Assembly (NCBI GenBank): GCA_964561215.1
Contig: CAZLOS010000004.1
Span: forward strand, 62,001 to 126,000
Direction of reading: 5' to 3'
Source: JAJFUV01 sp964561215
GTDB lineage: Bacteria; Acidobacteriota; Terriglobia; Bryobacterales; Bryobacteraceae
DNA: 64,000 bases
The translations under genes and the position numbers were made by a program. The notes under the pieces were generated by a model. It saw only the letters and a list, made by a program, of their open reading frames with translations. It was not told the DNA's origin and did not search any database. This document shows, piece by piece, positions 16,816 through 26,339 of this stretch. The stretch's first letter is position 1, and every line of letters begins with the position of its first letter.

Positions 16816-18155
16816 TGCGGCCTCCTGGCGGACGATTTTTTCTGCTCGGCTTCCCGTTGTTTCGCCTTGTCGAGCAGCGCCTTCTTGCGCAATTCGCGCT
16901 CGGCGCGCCCGCTCACGTCGCGGTCGCGATCGAAATAAACCTGCCCGTCGATGAGCACTTTCTGCACCTTCGCGAAATTGGAGAGCGGATGCTTGTCGAA
17001 GATGACCAGGTCGGCGTCCTTGCCCGGCTCGATGGAGCCGATGCGCGCATCCAGGCTAAGCTGCTTTGCCGGATTGATGGTGATGCAGGCGAGCGCCTCC
17101 TCCTCGGTGAGCCCGCCGTACTTCATGGTTTTGGCGGCTTCCGTGTTGAGATGACGCATGAGTTCCGGGTCATCCGAGTTGAGCGACACCAGCACGCCTT
17201 TGCGCGTCATCAGCGCCGCGTTGTACGGGATAGCATCGGCCGCTTCCACTTTGTAACTCCACCAGTCGCTGAACGTAGTGGCGCCCGCGCCGTACGCGGC
17301 AATCTCCTTGGCCACTTTGTAGCCCTCCAATACGTGTACGAGGGCCGCGATCTTGAAATTGAATTCCTTGGACAGCTTGAGCAACATCAGGATCTCGTCG
17401 GCGCGGTAGCAATGCGCGTGCACAAGGCACCTGCCTTCGAGTACGGCCACCAGCGGTTCCATCTTCAAGTCGCGGCGCGGTGGAAGCGGATTCTCGCCTT
17501 TCGCGCGGCGCGCCTCGTAATCTTTCCAGGTCCTCTGATAGACGCGCGCTTCGGTGAATGCCTCGCGGATGACATCTTCGGTGCCCATGCGGGTGGCCGG
17601 GTAGCGGGGGCTGGGCTGCAGATCGCCGTACAGCGCCACGGCGTTCCCGGGGCGCTTCACGTTTTCGCCCAGCGCCATCTTCAGGACAGGCTTGGCGCCG
17701 TCAAGGAGCAGCCCCTGCGCGTCTTTTCCCCAACGCGTCTTGATGACGGCAGACAGGCCGCCGATCGAATTCGCGCTGCCGTGCAGCACGCAGACGCTGG
17801 TGACGCCTCCGGCCAAAGCGCGGTAAATGCCGATGGACCGCGGATCGAGGACGTCGTGAATGTCCACCATCGACGACACCGAGATGCTGCCTTCGTTGAC
17901 ACTCTCAGCCGCAATATGCGAATGCGGATCGATGATGCCGGGCATGACGAACTGCCCACCGGCGTCGATCACCTGCGCGTCCGGCGGGATGAGCACCTTC
18001 TCGCCCATTTCGGCAATCTTGCCGTCGCGGATCAGGATGGAACCCTTGAAGGTCCCCTTCGTTACCGTGAGCACGGTGGCGTTCTCGACGACCACCGGCG
18101 GCGCGGCCGCGAGCGCCAGGCCCGCCGCGGCCATCAGAATTGCGTAGCGGATCAT
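16812..18155 (-). CDS. Exported amidohydrolase with intact metal motif (middle of trio)
   Basis: A 447-residue exported protein. The signal peptide is AILMAAAGLALAAAPP. MPGIIDPHSHIAAES supplies the HxH metal ligands, VHAHCYRADE and AALVHVLEG supply later histidines, and SLNSDDPEL supplies the late Asp, so this member looks catalytically complete. Likely role: hydrolysis of a cyclic amide or peptide-like substrate in the periplasm; substrate unknown. It overlaps both neighbours by four bases (ATGA). The C-terminal tail is lysine- and arginine-rich. Confidence 0.88.
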   Translation of the reverse strand: MIRYAILMAAAGLALAAAPPVVVENATVLTVTKGTFKGSILIRDGKIAEMGEKVLIPPDAQVIDAGGQFVMPGIIDPHSHIAAESVNEGSISVSSMVDIHDVLDPRSIGIYRALAGGVTSVCVLHGSANSIGGLSAVIKTRWGKDAQGLLLDGAKPVLKMALGENVKRPGNAVALYGDLQPSPRYPATRMGTEDVIREAFTEARVYQRTWKDYEARRAKGENPLPPRRDLKMEPLVAVLEGRCLVHAHCYRADEILMLLKLSKEFNFKIAALVHVLEGYKVAKEIAAYGAGATTFSDWWSYKVEAADAIPYNAALMTRKGVLVSLNSDDPELMRHLNTEAAKTMKYGGLTEEEALACITINPAKQLSLDARIGSIEPGKDADLVIFDKHPLSNFAKVQKVLIDGQVYFDRDRDVSGRAERELRKKALLDKAKQREAEQKKSSARRPQ

Positions 18156-19447
18156 CGCGCCACCTCCTCGCCCGTCTCCGGCGCGGGTTCGTATTTCGCG
18201 CCGTCGATGATGATGTACTTGATCTTCGTTTTCTCGTTGAACAATTCGCCGTCCGTTACTACAAGATTCGCGATCTTGCCTTTGTCGATGCTGCCCAGCC
18301 GGTCGGCCACGCCGTAGATTTCCGCCGGCGCGAGCGTGAAGGCTTTGATGGCGTCGAGCGGCTGCAACCCGGCATCGAGCGCCCGTTTCATGGCGAGCTT
18401 GAGATCGCGGCCGGATTGGCCCTCGGTATAGAGCGCGAACCGCGCGCCCGCCTTGGCCAGCTCGGCGGGCGAAGACGGGGCGCGCTCGCGGATTTCGAGT
18501 GTGCGCGCGGAGTCGATATCATCGGGGTCCGCCTCGCGCGACCGCTCGGGCCATTTCAGGCTCACCAACACGGGCATCGCGGCGTCGCGCAACCTGGATG
18601 CAGCAGCGTATGCTTCGGTACCGCCATAAAGCACGGTGGGCTGCTTGAGATCGCGCGCGAAACGCGTCATGCGATCGAGTTCCACCTCGCGGCTGGCGGG
18701 CAGCAGAATGCGCGGCGATTCGATCACACCTTCCAGTGCGCGGTCGTAATCGGGCCGCTTGGCGCCCGCGGGGTGGGCGTTGTAACGATCGCGCTCGGCG
18801 CGGTAGTGGTCCGCGTCCACATACATCTGCCTCATGTAGGCCATGACGCCCATGAGCGATCCGGGGAAGCTGAGGAAACCGCCCGCGGAGAGCGTCAGGT
18901 ACTGCGCCGAGGGCGAGGCCACCACCATGGCCTTCTTCTCCCCGGCGAGGTTGACCACCGCGCCCTGGCCGGCGAAGATGCCGCGCGTGGGGAAAACTAC
19001 GGCCGTGGTGAAGCCCAGGCTGCGCAGTTGCTCGATGCGGCGGTCCGCGGGGTCCAGTTGATCGGCGGCGCGCAGCCAGCTTGTGCACGACGGGCGATCC
19101 TCCGGCCCGCGTACGCGCGTGCGCGGTTGCCGCGGCGCGGCGGGCGCTGGAGCCGGCGTCCGTGCGGAACCGGTGGCAGGCGCGGCGTCCGGCATGCCGG
19201 CGGTGCTGAGAGCGTCGATCAGCCCCGGATAAACCGTCAGCCTGTCGCCTTCCACGATCCAGGCATCGGGAGGTATGGCAACGTTCGTGCCGACTGCTTC
19301 GATCAGCCCGTCCCGGACCAGGACCGTTCCCTTTTCGATTATGGGACCGCTGACGGTGACGACGCGTGCGTTTCGTATCGCCAGGGCCGTGGGCGGCCCT
19401 GCGTACATGGACACAACAACCACGAGGAGACAAATGAGACGAATCAT
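18152..19447 (-). CDS. Exported amidohydrolase-like protein, metal ligands missing (first of trio)
   Basis: A 431-residue exported protein beginning MIRLICLLVVVVSMY, a signal peptide. The fold is the same as in the two downstream genes (RNARVVTVSGPII, then IDKGKIANLVVTDGELF). The HxH site reads VYPGLIDALSTAGM, without the histidines, and a proline/alanine-rich stretch follows. It is the first gene of a translationally coupled set of three. ATG 19447 is preferred over 19483 because the signal peptide then starts at the N-terminus. Confidence 0.8.
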   Translation of the reverse strand: MIRLICLLVVVVSMYAGPPTALAIRNARVVTVSGPIIEKGTVLVRDGLIEAVGTNVAIPPDAWIVEGDRLTVYPGLIDALSTAGMPDAAPATGSARTPAPAPAAPRQPRTRVRGPEDRPSCTSWLRAADQLDPADRRIEQLRSLGFTTAVVFPTRGIFAGQGAVVNLAGEKKAMVVASPSAQYLTLSAGGFLSFPGSLMGVMAYMRQMYVDADHYRAERDRYNAHPAGAKRPDYDRALEGVIESPRILLPASREVELDRMTRFARDLKQPTVLYGGTEAYAAASRLRDAAMPVLVSLKWPERSREADPDDIDSARTLEIRERAPSSPAELAKAGARFALYTEGQSGRDLKLAMKRALDAGLQPLDAIKAFTLAPAEIYGVADRLGSIDKGKIANLVVTDGELFNEKTKIKYIIIDGAKYEPAPETGEEVAR

Positions 19448-19495
19448 GGGAGCCCTAAAGGCGCTATTATAGGGCTCTTTCACTACCTCTTGCTG

Positions 19496-20119
19496 TCAAC
19501 CTTCCATGACGTATCGCAGGCGGCACACATCATCACCCTGCATGAGGGTCTTGGCGCGGATGAGCTTCAGCTTCGGATTGATGCTCTTGAGGACCGCGTA
19601 GTCGGGGTAGCAGATCATGGCGTAGCCGATGTCCGCTGCGTTCTCTTCGCGGAATGTTTTGGCCCACAGGCACTTTTTCACCTGGTATTCGAACGCCTTG
19701 GGGCTTTCTTCCACGATCTCCGCCTGCACGGCGTGCTGCATGAGCGGAGGCCTGTGCTTCATGCCGGCCGCCAGCGTCGCGAGGTCGCGCGCTCTCGGCG
19801 GATGTCCCGCCGCCTTCTTTGCGACGGCCGCGTCGCCCGCCTCCTTCAACATGCGCACGAACTCCTCGCGCCCGACTTTTTCGGAGAGAGCCTTGAACAG
19901 GGGGATCAAATCCTTCTGGTAGGCGAATCGGAACATTTGCTCCCAGGTCATGTCGGCCTTTTCCGTCCAATCGTGCGCGACCGGGAGTTGGGACGATTGC
20001 CGCGTGCAAGCGGCGGCCCACGCACAACCGAGGCATCCGGCGGCCCCCGCCGGAAGGAATAACTCGCGCCGGCTGAGCGAATCCGGTGATATTACCTGGT
20101 GAGATTCCAGCAGTGCCAT
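19496..20119 (-). CDS. L-2-amino-thiazoline-4-carboxylate hydrolase-like protein with Tat-type signal
   Basis: A 207-residue protein. ATG 20119 is chosen because it places SRRELFLPAGAAG, a twin-arginine signal, near the N-terminus. The rest matches the ATC-hydrolase-like family: CLWAKTFREENAADIGYAMICYPD and KLIRAKTLMQGDDVCRLRY, with conserved Cys, Asp and the GDDxC ending. Family members act on thiazoline carboxylate or are uncharacterised. Export of such a protein is unusual. It is in line with, but separate from, the amidohydrolase trio. Confidence 0.7.
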   Translation of the reverse strand: MALLESHQVISPDSLSRRELFLPAGAAGCLGCAWAAACTRQSSQLPVAHDWTEKADMTWEQMFRFAYQKDLIPLFKALSEKVGREEFVRMLKEAGDAAVAKKAAGHPPRARDLATLAAGMKHRPPLMQHAVQAEIVEESPKAFEYQVKKCLWAKTFREENAADIGYAMICYPDYAVLKSINPKLKLIRAKTLMQGDDVCRLRYVMEG

Positions 20120-20292
20120 GGCATGCGGCCCCCAGCGCCGCGAAGACCGCGGGACGAATCGGTCTGCGATCCGCAGTCCGTAGTCTCCCCGCAGTCTCTG
20201 CTCGATTAGACAACGGTCACTAGTCTCCGGTTCCCCGCCGGCCGCAGTTAGGCATTCAGGCCGAAAACTCACCATAATGGGAGTTGCTCACT

Positions 20293-21339
20293 ATGGCACG
20301 CGCCAAAACCATTTGTTACAAAGACGCAGGTGTGAACATCGACGAAGCCGACCGCGCCGTGGCTCGCATCAAGAGCCTGGCCCGTTCGACGTTCACGCGC
20401 GGGGTTCTCACCGAGATCGGCACCTTCGGGGCCGGCTACCGTTTGAGCGGCTGGAAGCAGCCCGTGTTGATCAGTTCGGCCGACGGCGTCGGCACCAAGG
20501 TGATGGTGGCCATCCAGGCCAAGCGCCACAACACGGTGGGCGAGGACCTGGTCAATCACTGCGTGAACGACATCGGCGTGCAAGGCGCCTCGCCGCTGTT
20601 CTTCATGGATTACTTCGCCACCGGCAAGCTCGACGCCGAGGTGACCGCGCAAATCGTGGAAGGTCTGGCGCGCGGTTGCGCCGCGAACGGTTGCGCGCTG
20701 ATCGGCGGCGAGACGGCCGAAATGCCGGGCCTTTACAAGCCGGGCGAGTACGATCTGGCCGGGTTTATCGTGGGCGGGGTCGAGCGCTCGAAGATGCTGA
20801 CCGGCGCGCGCATTCAGGCTGGCGACGTGCTCCTCGGCCTGCCTTCCACCGGACTGCACACCAACGGCTATTCGCTCGCCCGGAAGCTGCTGTTCGACGT
20901 GGCGGGTTATCGCGCCTCGACGCGCGTCCCGGATCTGGGCTGCACGGTGGCAGATGAGCTGCTCAAGGTGCACCGCAGCTACTTGAAGGCATTGCAGACG
21001 CTGATGAAAGCGGGCGTGCTCAAGGGCGCGGCCCACATCACCGGCGGCGGCATCACGGAAAACACGCCGCGTATCCTGCCCAAGGGCCTGGCTGTCGAAG
21101 TCGCGGTGGGAAGCTGGCCGGTGCTGCCCGTTTTCGAGCTACTCAAGAAGCTCGGCAACGTGCCGGACGACGATTACCGGCGCACGTTCAACCTGGGCAT
21201 CGGCATGATTGTAGTCGTGGCGCAGAAGGACTTGACGAAAGCGGCCCGAACCTTGAAGCGCTTGGGCGAGAAGTTTTACGAAATCGGCCGCGTGGTGAAG
21301 CAGCCGCGCGCCGCGGCGGCACGGGTGATTTACAAATGA
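20293..21339 (+). CDS. purM: Phosphoribosylformylglycinamidine cyclo-ligase (AIR synthetase)
   Basis: Closes the imidazole ring in purine synthesis (FGAM to AIR, ATP-dependent). The 348-residue protein shows YKDAGVNIDEAD, SSADGVGTK, LIGGETAEMPG and GGGITENTPRILP, as in PurM. The start is ATG 20293. Its stop overlaps purN by four bases (ATGA). Confidence 0.97.
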   Translation: MARAKTICYKDAGVNIDEADRAVARIKSLARSTFTRGVLTEIGTFGAGYRLSGWKQPVLISSADGVGTKVMVAIQAKRHNTVGEDLVNHCVNDIGVQGASPLFFMDYFATGKLDAEVTAQIVEGLARGCAANGCALIGGETAEMPGLYKPGEYDLAGFIVGGVERSKMLTGARIQAGDVLLGLPSTGLHTNGYSLARKLLFDVAGYRASTRVPDLGCTVADELLKVHRSYLKALQTLMKAGVLKGAAHITGGGITENTPRILPKGLAVEVAVGSWPVLPVFELLKKLGNVPDDDYRRTFNLGIGMIVVVAQKDLTKAARTLKRLGEKFYEIGRVVKQPRAAAARVIYK

Positions 21340-21938
21340 AAAAGCGCATCGGAATTCTGCTCAGCGGGCGCGGCTCGAATTTCGAAGCCATCGCGCGCAA
21401 CGTGGCCTCGGGTGCGATCGACGCCGAAATCGCCGTGGTGATCTCGAACCGGCCCGAAGCCAGGGGCCTGGAAACCGCGCGACAGCTTGGGCTGACGGCG
21501 GTCTCGCTGCCGTCCAAGGGCCTGGACCGCGAAGTCTACGATCGCATGGTGGTGGCGGAACTGAAGAAGCAGCAGGTGGATCTGGTGTGCCTGGCCGGCT
21601 ACATGCGGCTGCTCAGCGCCTACTTCGTGCGCGAGTACCCCATGCGGATCCTCAATATCCACCCCGCGCTGCTGCCGTCGTTTCCCGGCCTCGACGCGCA
21701 ACACCAGGCCATCGAGCACGGCGTCAAGGTGAGCGGCTGCACGGTTCACTTCGTCGACGAGAATCTGGACGCCGGCCCCATCCTCGTGCAGACCGCCGTG
21801 CCGGTCCTGAACGACGACAACGCCGACACGCTTTCGGCGCGCATCCTCGAACAGGAACACCGGATCTACAGTGAGGCCATCAACATCGTGCTCTCGGGCA
21901 AGTACCACATCGAAGGGCGGCGCGTAGTGCTCGAATAG
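21336..21938 (+). CDS. purN: Phosphoribosylglycinamide formyltransferase
   Basis: Transfers formyl from 10-formyl-THF to GAR in purine synthesis. The 200-residue protein has SGRGSNFEAI (phosphate loop), the catalytic NIHPALLPSFPG (Asn, His) and the later Asp in DENLDAGPI. It is translationally coupled to purM. Confidence 0.97.
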   Translation: MKKRIGILLSGRGSNFEAIARNVASGAIDAEIAVVISNRPEARGLETARQLGLTAVSLPSKGLDREVYDRMVVAELKKQQVDLVCLAGYMRLLSAYFVREYPMRILNIHPALLPSFPGLDAQHQAIEHGVKVSGCTVHFVDENLDAGPILVQTAVPVLNDDNADTLSARILEQEHRIYSEAINIVLSGKYHIEGRRVVLE

Positions 21939-21957
21939 GTCCGGAAAGAGGGGGAAG

Positions 21958-22773
21958 ATGTCAAGCAACCGATTTCGCGCCATAGCGGTATCGGCGCTTC
22001 TCAGCGTCTCCGCGCTGTGGGCCCAGAGCGATTTCAAGTGGCCCGAAGGCAAGCGCGTGGCCGTCAGCCTCAGCTTTGACGACGCCCGGCTCAGCCAGGT
22101 GGATACGGGCCTGCCCCTGTTCGACGCGAACGGCGTCAAGGCCACCTTCTATGTGTCTCTGAAGAACGCCGGGAAGCGCCTGGACGGCTGGAAGCGGGCC
22201 ATTGCGCACGGCCACGAGATCGGCAGCCATTCGCTCGCGCACGCCTGCACGGTGAACTACCATCTCTTGTCGACGGTGGCGCTGGAAGACTTCGACCTCA
22301 AGTCCATGACGCGCGACCTGGACCAGGCCAACGCCGGCATCAAGCGCCTGCTTGGCGTCACACCGGTGACCTTCGCGTACCCGTGTGGGCAGAAGTTTGT
22401 GGGGCGCGGCCTGGCGGCGCGCAGCTACATCCCGCTGGTTGCAGAGCGGTACCTGGCCGGGCGCGGCTACCTGGATGAGGCCCCCAACGATCCGAAGGTC
22501 TGCGATCTGGCGCAAGCCATGGGCATCGGCGGGGACGACCTGACTGCGGCCGAGATGCTGGCTCTGGTTGAACGCGCGGCCAAGCGCGGAGGGTGGCTGA
22601 TTTTCGTGGGCCACGAAATCGGCAGGAAGGGTTACCAGGTCACCGACGTCGGGGCGCTCGAAGCGGTGTTCCGCTACGCCGAGGATCCGGCGAACGGCGT
22701 GTGGATCGATACAGTGGAGGCTGTGGCGCGGTACGTGGCTAAAACACGCGCCGCTTCAACCGCTCGACGGTGA
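21958..22773 (+). CDS. Secreted polysaccharide deacetylase (NodB-type)
   Basis: A 271-residue exported protein. The signal peptide ends near ALWAQS. NodB motifs are clear: SFDDA (base and metal Asp), HGHEIGSHSLAH (metal histidines) and FAYPCGQ. The C-terminal FVGHEIG may supply the late catalytic His. Probable role: deacetylation of N- or O-acetylated sugars outside the cytoplasm. It follows purN by 19 bases. Its last 35 bases overlap the 3' end of the convergent ACT-domain gene. Confidence 0.88.
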   Translation: MSSNRFRAIAVSALLSVSALWAQSDFKWPEGKRVAVSLSFDDARLSQVDTGLPLFDANGVKATFYVSLKNAGKRLDGWKRAIAHGHEIGSHSLAHACTVNYHLLSTVALEDFDLKSMTRDLDQANAGIKRLLGVTPVTFAYPCGQKFVGRGLAARSYIPLVAERYLAGRGYLDEAPNDPKVCDLAQAMGIGGDDLTAAEMLALVERAAKRGGWLIFVGHEIGRKGYQVTDVGALEAVFRYAEDPANGVWIDTVEAVARYVAKTRAASTARR

Positions 22774-23395
22774 ACTTGGCCGTGTCGGCCACGGCCATGA
22801 CGGTCATCACGCCGGCCTGCACGGGGTCGGTCACCACCAGATCCGCGGCGTCGGGCACGCTGCCGGCCATGTTCAGGCTCACAACCAGCAGACCGTGCGC
22901 ACGCACCTCGCGCACCGCCTCCTCGATTTCGCCGCCCATGAGCGAGCCCGCCAGCACCAGGGCTTTGGCTCGCGGCAGGCGTGCCACCGCGCGCACGGCA
23001 TCGGCGAGCGCCTTTTCGCCGACCAGTGGAATCGTGTCCACCGAGATGTGTTCGCCGCGGATATTGTGGCGGTCGGCTTCCATGATGGCGCCGATGGCCA
23101 CCTGGCCTACCTGCGCCCCGCCGCCCATGATGATGACGCGCTTGCCGTAAATCTTCTGGAAAGTGTTGACCTGCTCCACCGAGTGCACTAGCGGCAATCG
23201 CTCCAGGTCCGCGATGAGCGCCTCCGGGCTCGACGGCAGGTCGATCTCGAAGTAGATGCGGGAGGCCGGAGCGTTCTCGATGATTTCGACCGAGGTGATA
23301 TCGCCGTTGCGGCCGGCGATCACCCCGGCTAATTGATGCAGCACGCCGGGACCGGCGTCGGAATGGATCGTCAGCCCGATTTTTTCAACTTCCAT
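22739..23395 (-). CDS. ACT domain - DUF5612 protein
   Basis: A 218-residue cytoplasmic protein. An ACT domain occupies about residues 1-75 (GLTIHSDAGPGVLHQLAGVI, GDITSVEII), so it probably binds a small ligand such as an amino acid. The C-terminal part (IIMGGGAQVGQVAIGAIMEADRHN, LAGSLMGGEIEEAV) matches the DUF5612 type known mainly from methanogenic archaea, with a Rossmann-like look. Exact function is unknown. It lies 22 bases downstream of kdsC, apparently in the gnd-HAD-kdsC operon. Confidence 0.75.
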   Translation of the reverse strand: MEVEKIGLTIHSDAGPGVLHQLAGVIAGRNGDITSVEIIENAPASRIYFEIDLPSSPEALIADLERLPLVHSVEQVNTFQKIYGKRVIIMGGGAQVGQVAIGAIMEADRHNIRGEHISVDTIPLVGEKALADAVRAVARLPRAKALVLAGSLMGGEIEEAVREVRAHGLLVVSLNMAGSVPDAADLVVTDPVQAGVMTVMAVADTAKFTVERLKRRVF

Positions 23396-23417
23396 CAGAT
23401 TCAGGTTAGCGCAACCG

Positions 23418-23957
23418 CTACTCGATTTCGTATTTCTTGAGGATCTCTTCCCACTGACCCTGCGATTTCAGCAGCAGTTCGACCACTTCGCGCACGGCTC
23501 CCTGCCCGCCGGCGGCGCTGGTGACGTATTTCGCGATGCGCTTCACCTCGGGCCGCGCGTTGGCGGTGGCGATCGACAAACCCACGCGGCGCATGGCCAC
23601 CACGTCGGTGAAATCGTCGCCGATGAAAGCCACCTGCTCTTTCGAGAGGCCGGCGTCCTTCATGATCTCTTCGAGAATGGGAATCTTTTCGATGTGGCCC
23701 TGGCGAACATAGCGGAACTTGCACTGGCGCGCACGCTCCTCGGTGGCCGGCGACTGGCGGCCGCTGATGAGGCCGGTGGCGATGCCTTTCCAGTTCAGCC
23801 ACTGTAGGGCAATGCCATCCTGCGAATCGAATCCCTTGGTCTCGGCCATGCGGCCGTCCGGTCCAGGCACGTTGTAGAGCTTGCCGTCGGTCAGCACGCC
23901 GTCCACATCCATCAAGAGCAGCTTTACCTTGGCGGCAAGTGCTTTTACGTCATCCAT
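23418..23957 (-). CDS. kdsC: 3-deoxy-D-manno-octulosonate 8-phosphate phosphatase (KdsC-type HAD)
   Basis: Removes phosphate from KDO-8-P in lipopolysaccharide core synthesis. The 179-residue minimal HAD protein has DVDGVLTDG (nucleophile Asp), LISGRQSPATEERA and FIGDDFTDVVAMRRVG. Length and motifs fit KdsC, although related sugar phosphatases are possible. The start overlaps the upstream HAD gene by 13 bases. Confidence 0.88.
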   Translation of the reverse strand: MDDVKALAAKVKLLLMDVDGVLTDGKLYNVPGPDGRMAETKGFDSQDGIALQWLNWKGIATGLISGRQSPATEERARQCKFRYVRQGHIEKIPILEEIMKDAGLSKEQVAFIGDDFTDVVAMRRVGLSIATANARPEVKRIAKYVTSAAGGQGAVREVVELLLKSQGQWEEILKKYEIE

Positions 23958-24829
23958 GAAGGCTTCTCCTGTAATGATTTCTCGAATCCGGCGATCAACG
24001 CGCCCTCGTAGGCGTCGTCGTAACCCTCGCCGAGGAACTTTTCGGCGGCTTCCGCATACATGAGCCGCCAGCTTTCGGCCTCCCGCTCCGGGCAGATAGG
24101 GAAGAAACGCACGCGGTTGGCCTTCGCGGCGGCGAGGTCGGCCGGAGCGTCGCCGATCATAAGCACGCGTTCTCTATGGTAACGTCCTTCCGATGCCAGC
24201 GCGATGTGTTCCCGCTTGCCACCCATTTCCTGGCCCGCGATGAGCGCCGCGTATTGCGCGATGCCGTGTTCGCTCCACTCGCGCGCGAGCGCCTCGGCAG
24301 GCATTACCGAACTGACCATGATGTCAGCGCGCGCGGCCAGCCGTTCCAGGCTCTCCCTGACGAACGGGAACGGCGGGCAGTGGTGCACAGTGATAGCGAC
24401 AGTCTCGTTTACGGCCGTGCTCCAGGCCAAGGCGCGCTTCAAATCGGGGTCGCCCGTCCGTCCGGCAGCCTCGCCCAGCGTTTCGTTGTTGAGCCGCGTC
24501 TCATGCCGGACCCAGGCGCGCAAGCCTTCTGCTCGCGGGATCTTCGCCGAGGCGGGCACGCCGGGCCAGTGTTCGAGCAAGTCGAACGTTTTCAACAGGG
24601 CGGGGAAACGATTGATGCCGCGGTCGCGCGAGTAAAGGTTTACGAACTCGGCGGCCTGGCGGGCATAGCGAGCCACCGGTTGGAGGTCCCAGCAGCGGAT
24701 TGTGTTGGGGATGAAGCACTCCTTGTGTTTGACCTCCATGGTGTCGAGCGCCGTGCCGTCCGAATCGACGCACACCAGATGGGAATGCTTCCGGGGGAAA
24801 TTCTTCAAAGGGGCCTGAGGATCGTGCAT
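23945..24829 (-). CDS. HAD-family hydrolase
   Basis: A 294-residue cytoplasmic protein with VCVDSDGTALDTM (nucleophile Asp-x-Asp) and MIGDAPADLAAAKAN (C-terminal acidic motif), separated by a large helical cap. It is longer than typical HAD phosphatases and its substrate is unknown. It lies between gnd and kdsC in one operon, so a sugar-phosphate substrate is plausible. Confidence 0.8.
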   Translation of the reverse strand: MHDPQAPLKNFPRKHSHLVCVDSDGTALDTMEVKHKECFIPNTIRCWDLQPVARYARQAAEFVNLYSRDRGINRFPALLKTFDLLEHWPGVPASAKIPRAEGLRAWVRHETRLNNETLGEAAGRTGDPDLKRALAWSTAVNETVAITVHHCPPFPFVRESLERLAARADIMVSSVMPAEALAREWSEHGIAQYAALIAGQEMGGKREHIALASEGRYHRERVLMIGDAPADLAAAKANRVRFFPICPEREAESWRLMYAEAAEKFLGEGYDDAYEGALIAGFEKSLQEKPSWMT

Positions 24830-24881
24830 CCTTCAGGCCCCCTCGGTACCGCAATGGCGGCCACGCTTCACCGGCGCGGCC

Positions 24882-26339
24882 TCAAACTGTGTAAGTGCTG
24901 GCCGAGACGTCGCCGCCCGTGCCGGTCCAGTTGGTGTGATACCACTGGCCGCGCGGGCAGTCCGTGCGCTCGTAGGTGTGCGCGCCGAAGTAGTCGCGCT
25001 GCGCCTGGAGCAGGTTTGCCGGCAGGCGCGCGGAGCGGTAACCGTCGAAGAACGACAGCGCCGTCGCAAACGCCGGAACCGGAACGCCCAGGTCCACGGC
25101 CTTCATGACCACTTTGCGCCAGCTCGCCTGGCAGTTCTCGATCACACCCTTGAAGTAGCCGTCCAGCAGCAGGTTGCTGAGCTGGGGATTCTTGTCGAAG
25201 GCTTCCTTGATCTTGCCGAGGAAGGCCGAGCGGATGATGCAGCCGCCGCGCCACACCAGCGCGACGCCGCCGTAATTCAGGCCCCAGTTGTACTCGCCGG
25301 AAGCCTGGCGCATCAGCATGAAGCCCTGCGCGTAGCTGACGATCTTGGAGGCGAGCAACGCCTTGCGGATGTCCTCGATGAAAGCCTTCTTGTCGCCGCG
25401 ATACTTCTTCTTGGGGCCTTTGAGGATCTTGCTGGCCTCCACACGGTCATCCTTGAGCGCGCTGATGCAGCGGGAGTAAACGGCCTCGCAGATGAGCGTC
25501 AGCGGCATGCCCGCATCGAGCGAGGCCACCACGGTCCACTTGCCGGTCCCCTTCTGCCCGGCCTTGTCCAGGATGTAGTCGACCACATACTGGCCCTTTT
25601 CATCCTTGAAGCCGAGAATGTCGCGCGTGATCTCGATCAGGTAGCTGTCCAGCTCGCCCTTGTTCCACTCGGTCAACACTTCGTGCATCTCTTCGTTGGA
25701 AAGGCCCACTCCCTGCTTCATGAGCTGGTAGGCCTCGCAGATGAGCTGCATGTCGCCATATTCGATGCCGTTGTGGACCATCTTTACGAAGTGGCCCGCG
25801 CCGCCTTCGCCGATCCAGTCGCAGCAGGGCTCGCCAGTAGGCGTCTTGGCGCAGATAGCCTGGAAGATCTCCTTCACCAGCGGCCAGGCGGCGGGGCTGC
25901 CGCCGGGCATCATTGCGGGGCCATTGCGGGCGCCTTCTTCGCCGCCGCTGACGCCCGTGCCGATGTAAAGCAAACCCTTGCTTTCCAAATACTTGGCACG
26001 ACGGATGGTGTCCGGGAAATGCGAGTTTCCGCCGTCGATGATCAGGTCGCCCGCTTCGAGATGGGGCAGCAGCAGTTCGATGAAGTCGTCCACGGCCTGG
26101 CCGGCCTTCACCATGAGCATGATCTTGCGCGGCCGTTTCAACAGGGCCGTCAATTCCTCGATCGAATGCGCGCCGAGGATGGTTTCGCGTCCCGCGGCCG
26201 GTCCATTCAGGAACTCGTCCACTTTGGAAACCGTGCGGTTGAAGGCTACCACCGTGTAGCCCTTATCATTCATGTTCAGGATGAGGTTCTGGCCCATCAC
26301 GGCCAAACCAATCAATCCGATGTCGCCCTTAGGCTCCAT
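24882..26339 (-). CDS. gnd: 6-phosphogluconate dehydrogenase, decarboxylating
   Basis: Converts 6-phosphogluconate to ribulose-5-phosphate with NADP+ in the pentose phosphate pathway. The 485-residue protein has GLAVMGQNLILNM (Rossmann), GVSGGEEGARNGPAMMPGG and HNGIEYGDMQLICE (catalytic Lys/His region). The length is that of the long, dimeric type. It heads the operon with the HAD, kdsC and ACT genes. Confidence 0.97.
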   Translation of the reverse strand: MEPKGDIGLIGLAVMGQNLILNMNDKGYTVVAFNRTVSKVDEFLNGPAAGRETILGAHSIEELTALLKRPRKIMLMVKAGQAVDDFIELLLPHLEAGDLIIDGGNSHFPDTIRRAKYLESKGLLYIGTGVSGGEEGARNGPAMMPGGSPAAWPLVKEIFQAICAKTPTGEPCCDWIGEGGAGHFVKMVHNGIEYGDMQLICEAYQLMKQGVGLSNEEMHEVLTEWNKGELDSYLIEITRDILGFKDEKGQYVVDYILDKAGQKGTGKWTVVASLDAGMPLTLICEAVYSRCISALKDDRVEASKILKGPKKKYRGDKKAFIEDIRKALLASKIVSYAQGFMLMRQASGEYNWGLNYGGVALVWRGGCIIRSAFLGKIKEAFDKNPQLSNLLLDGYFKGVIENCQASWRKVVMKAVDLGVPVPAFATALSFFDGYRSARLPANLLQAQRDYFGAHTYERTDCPRGQWYHTNWTGTGGDVSASTYTV

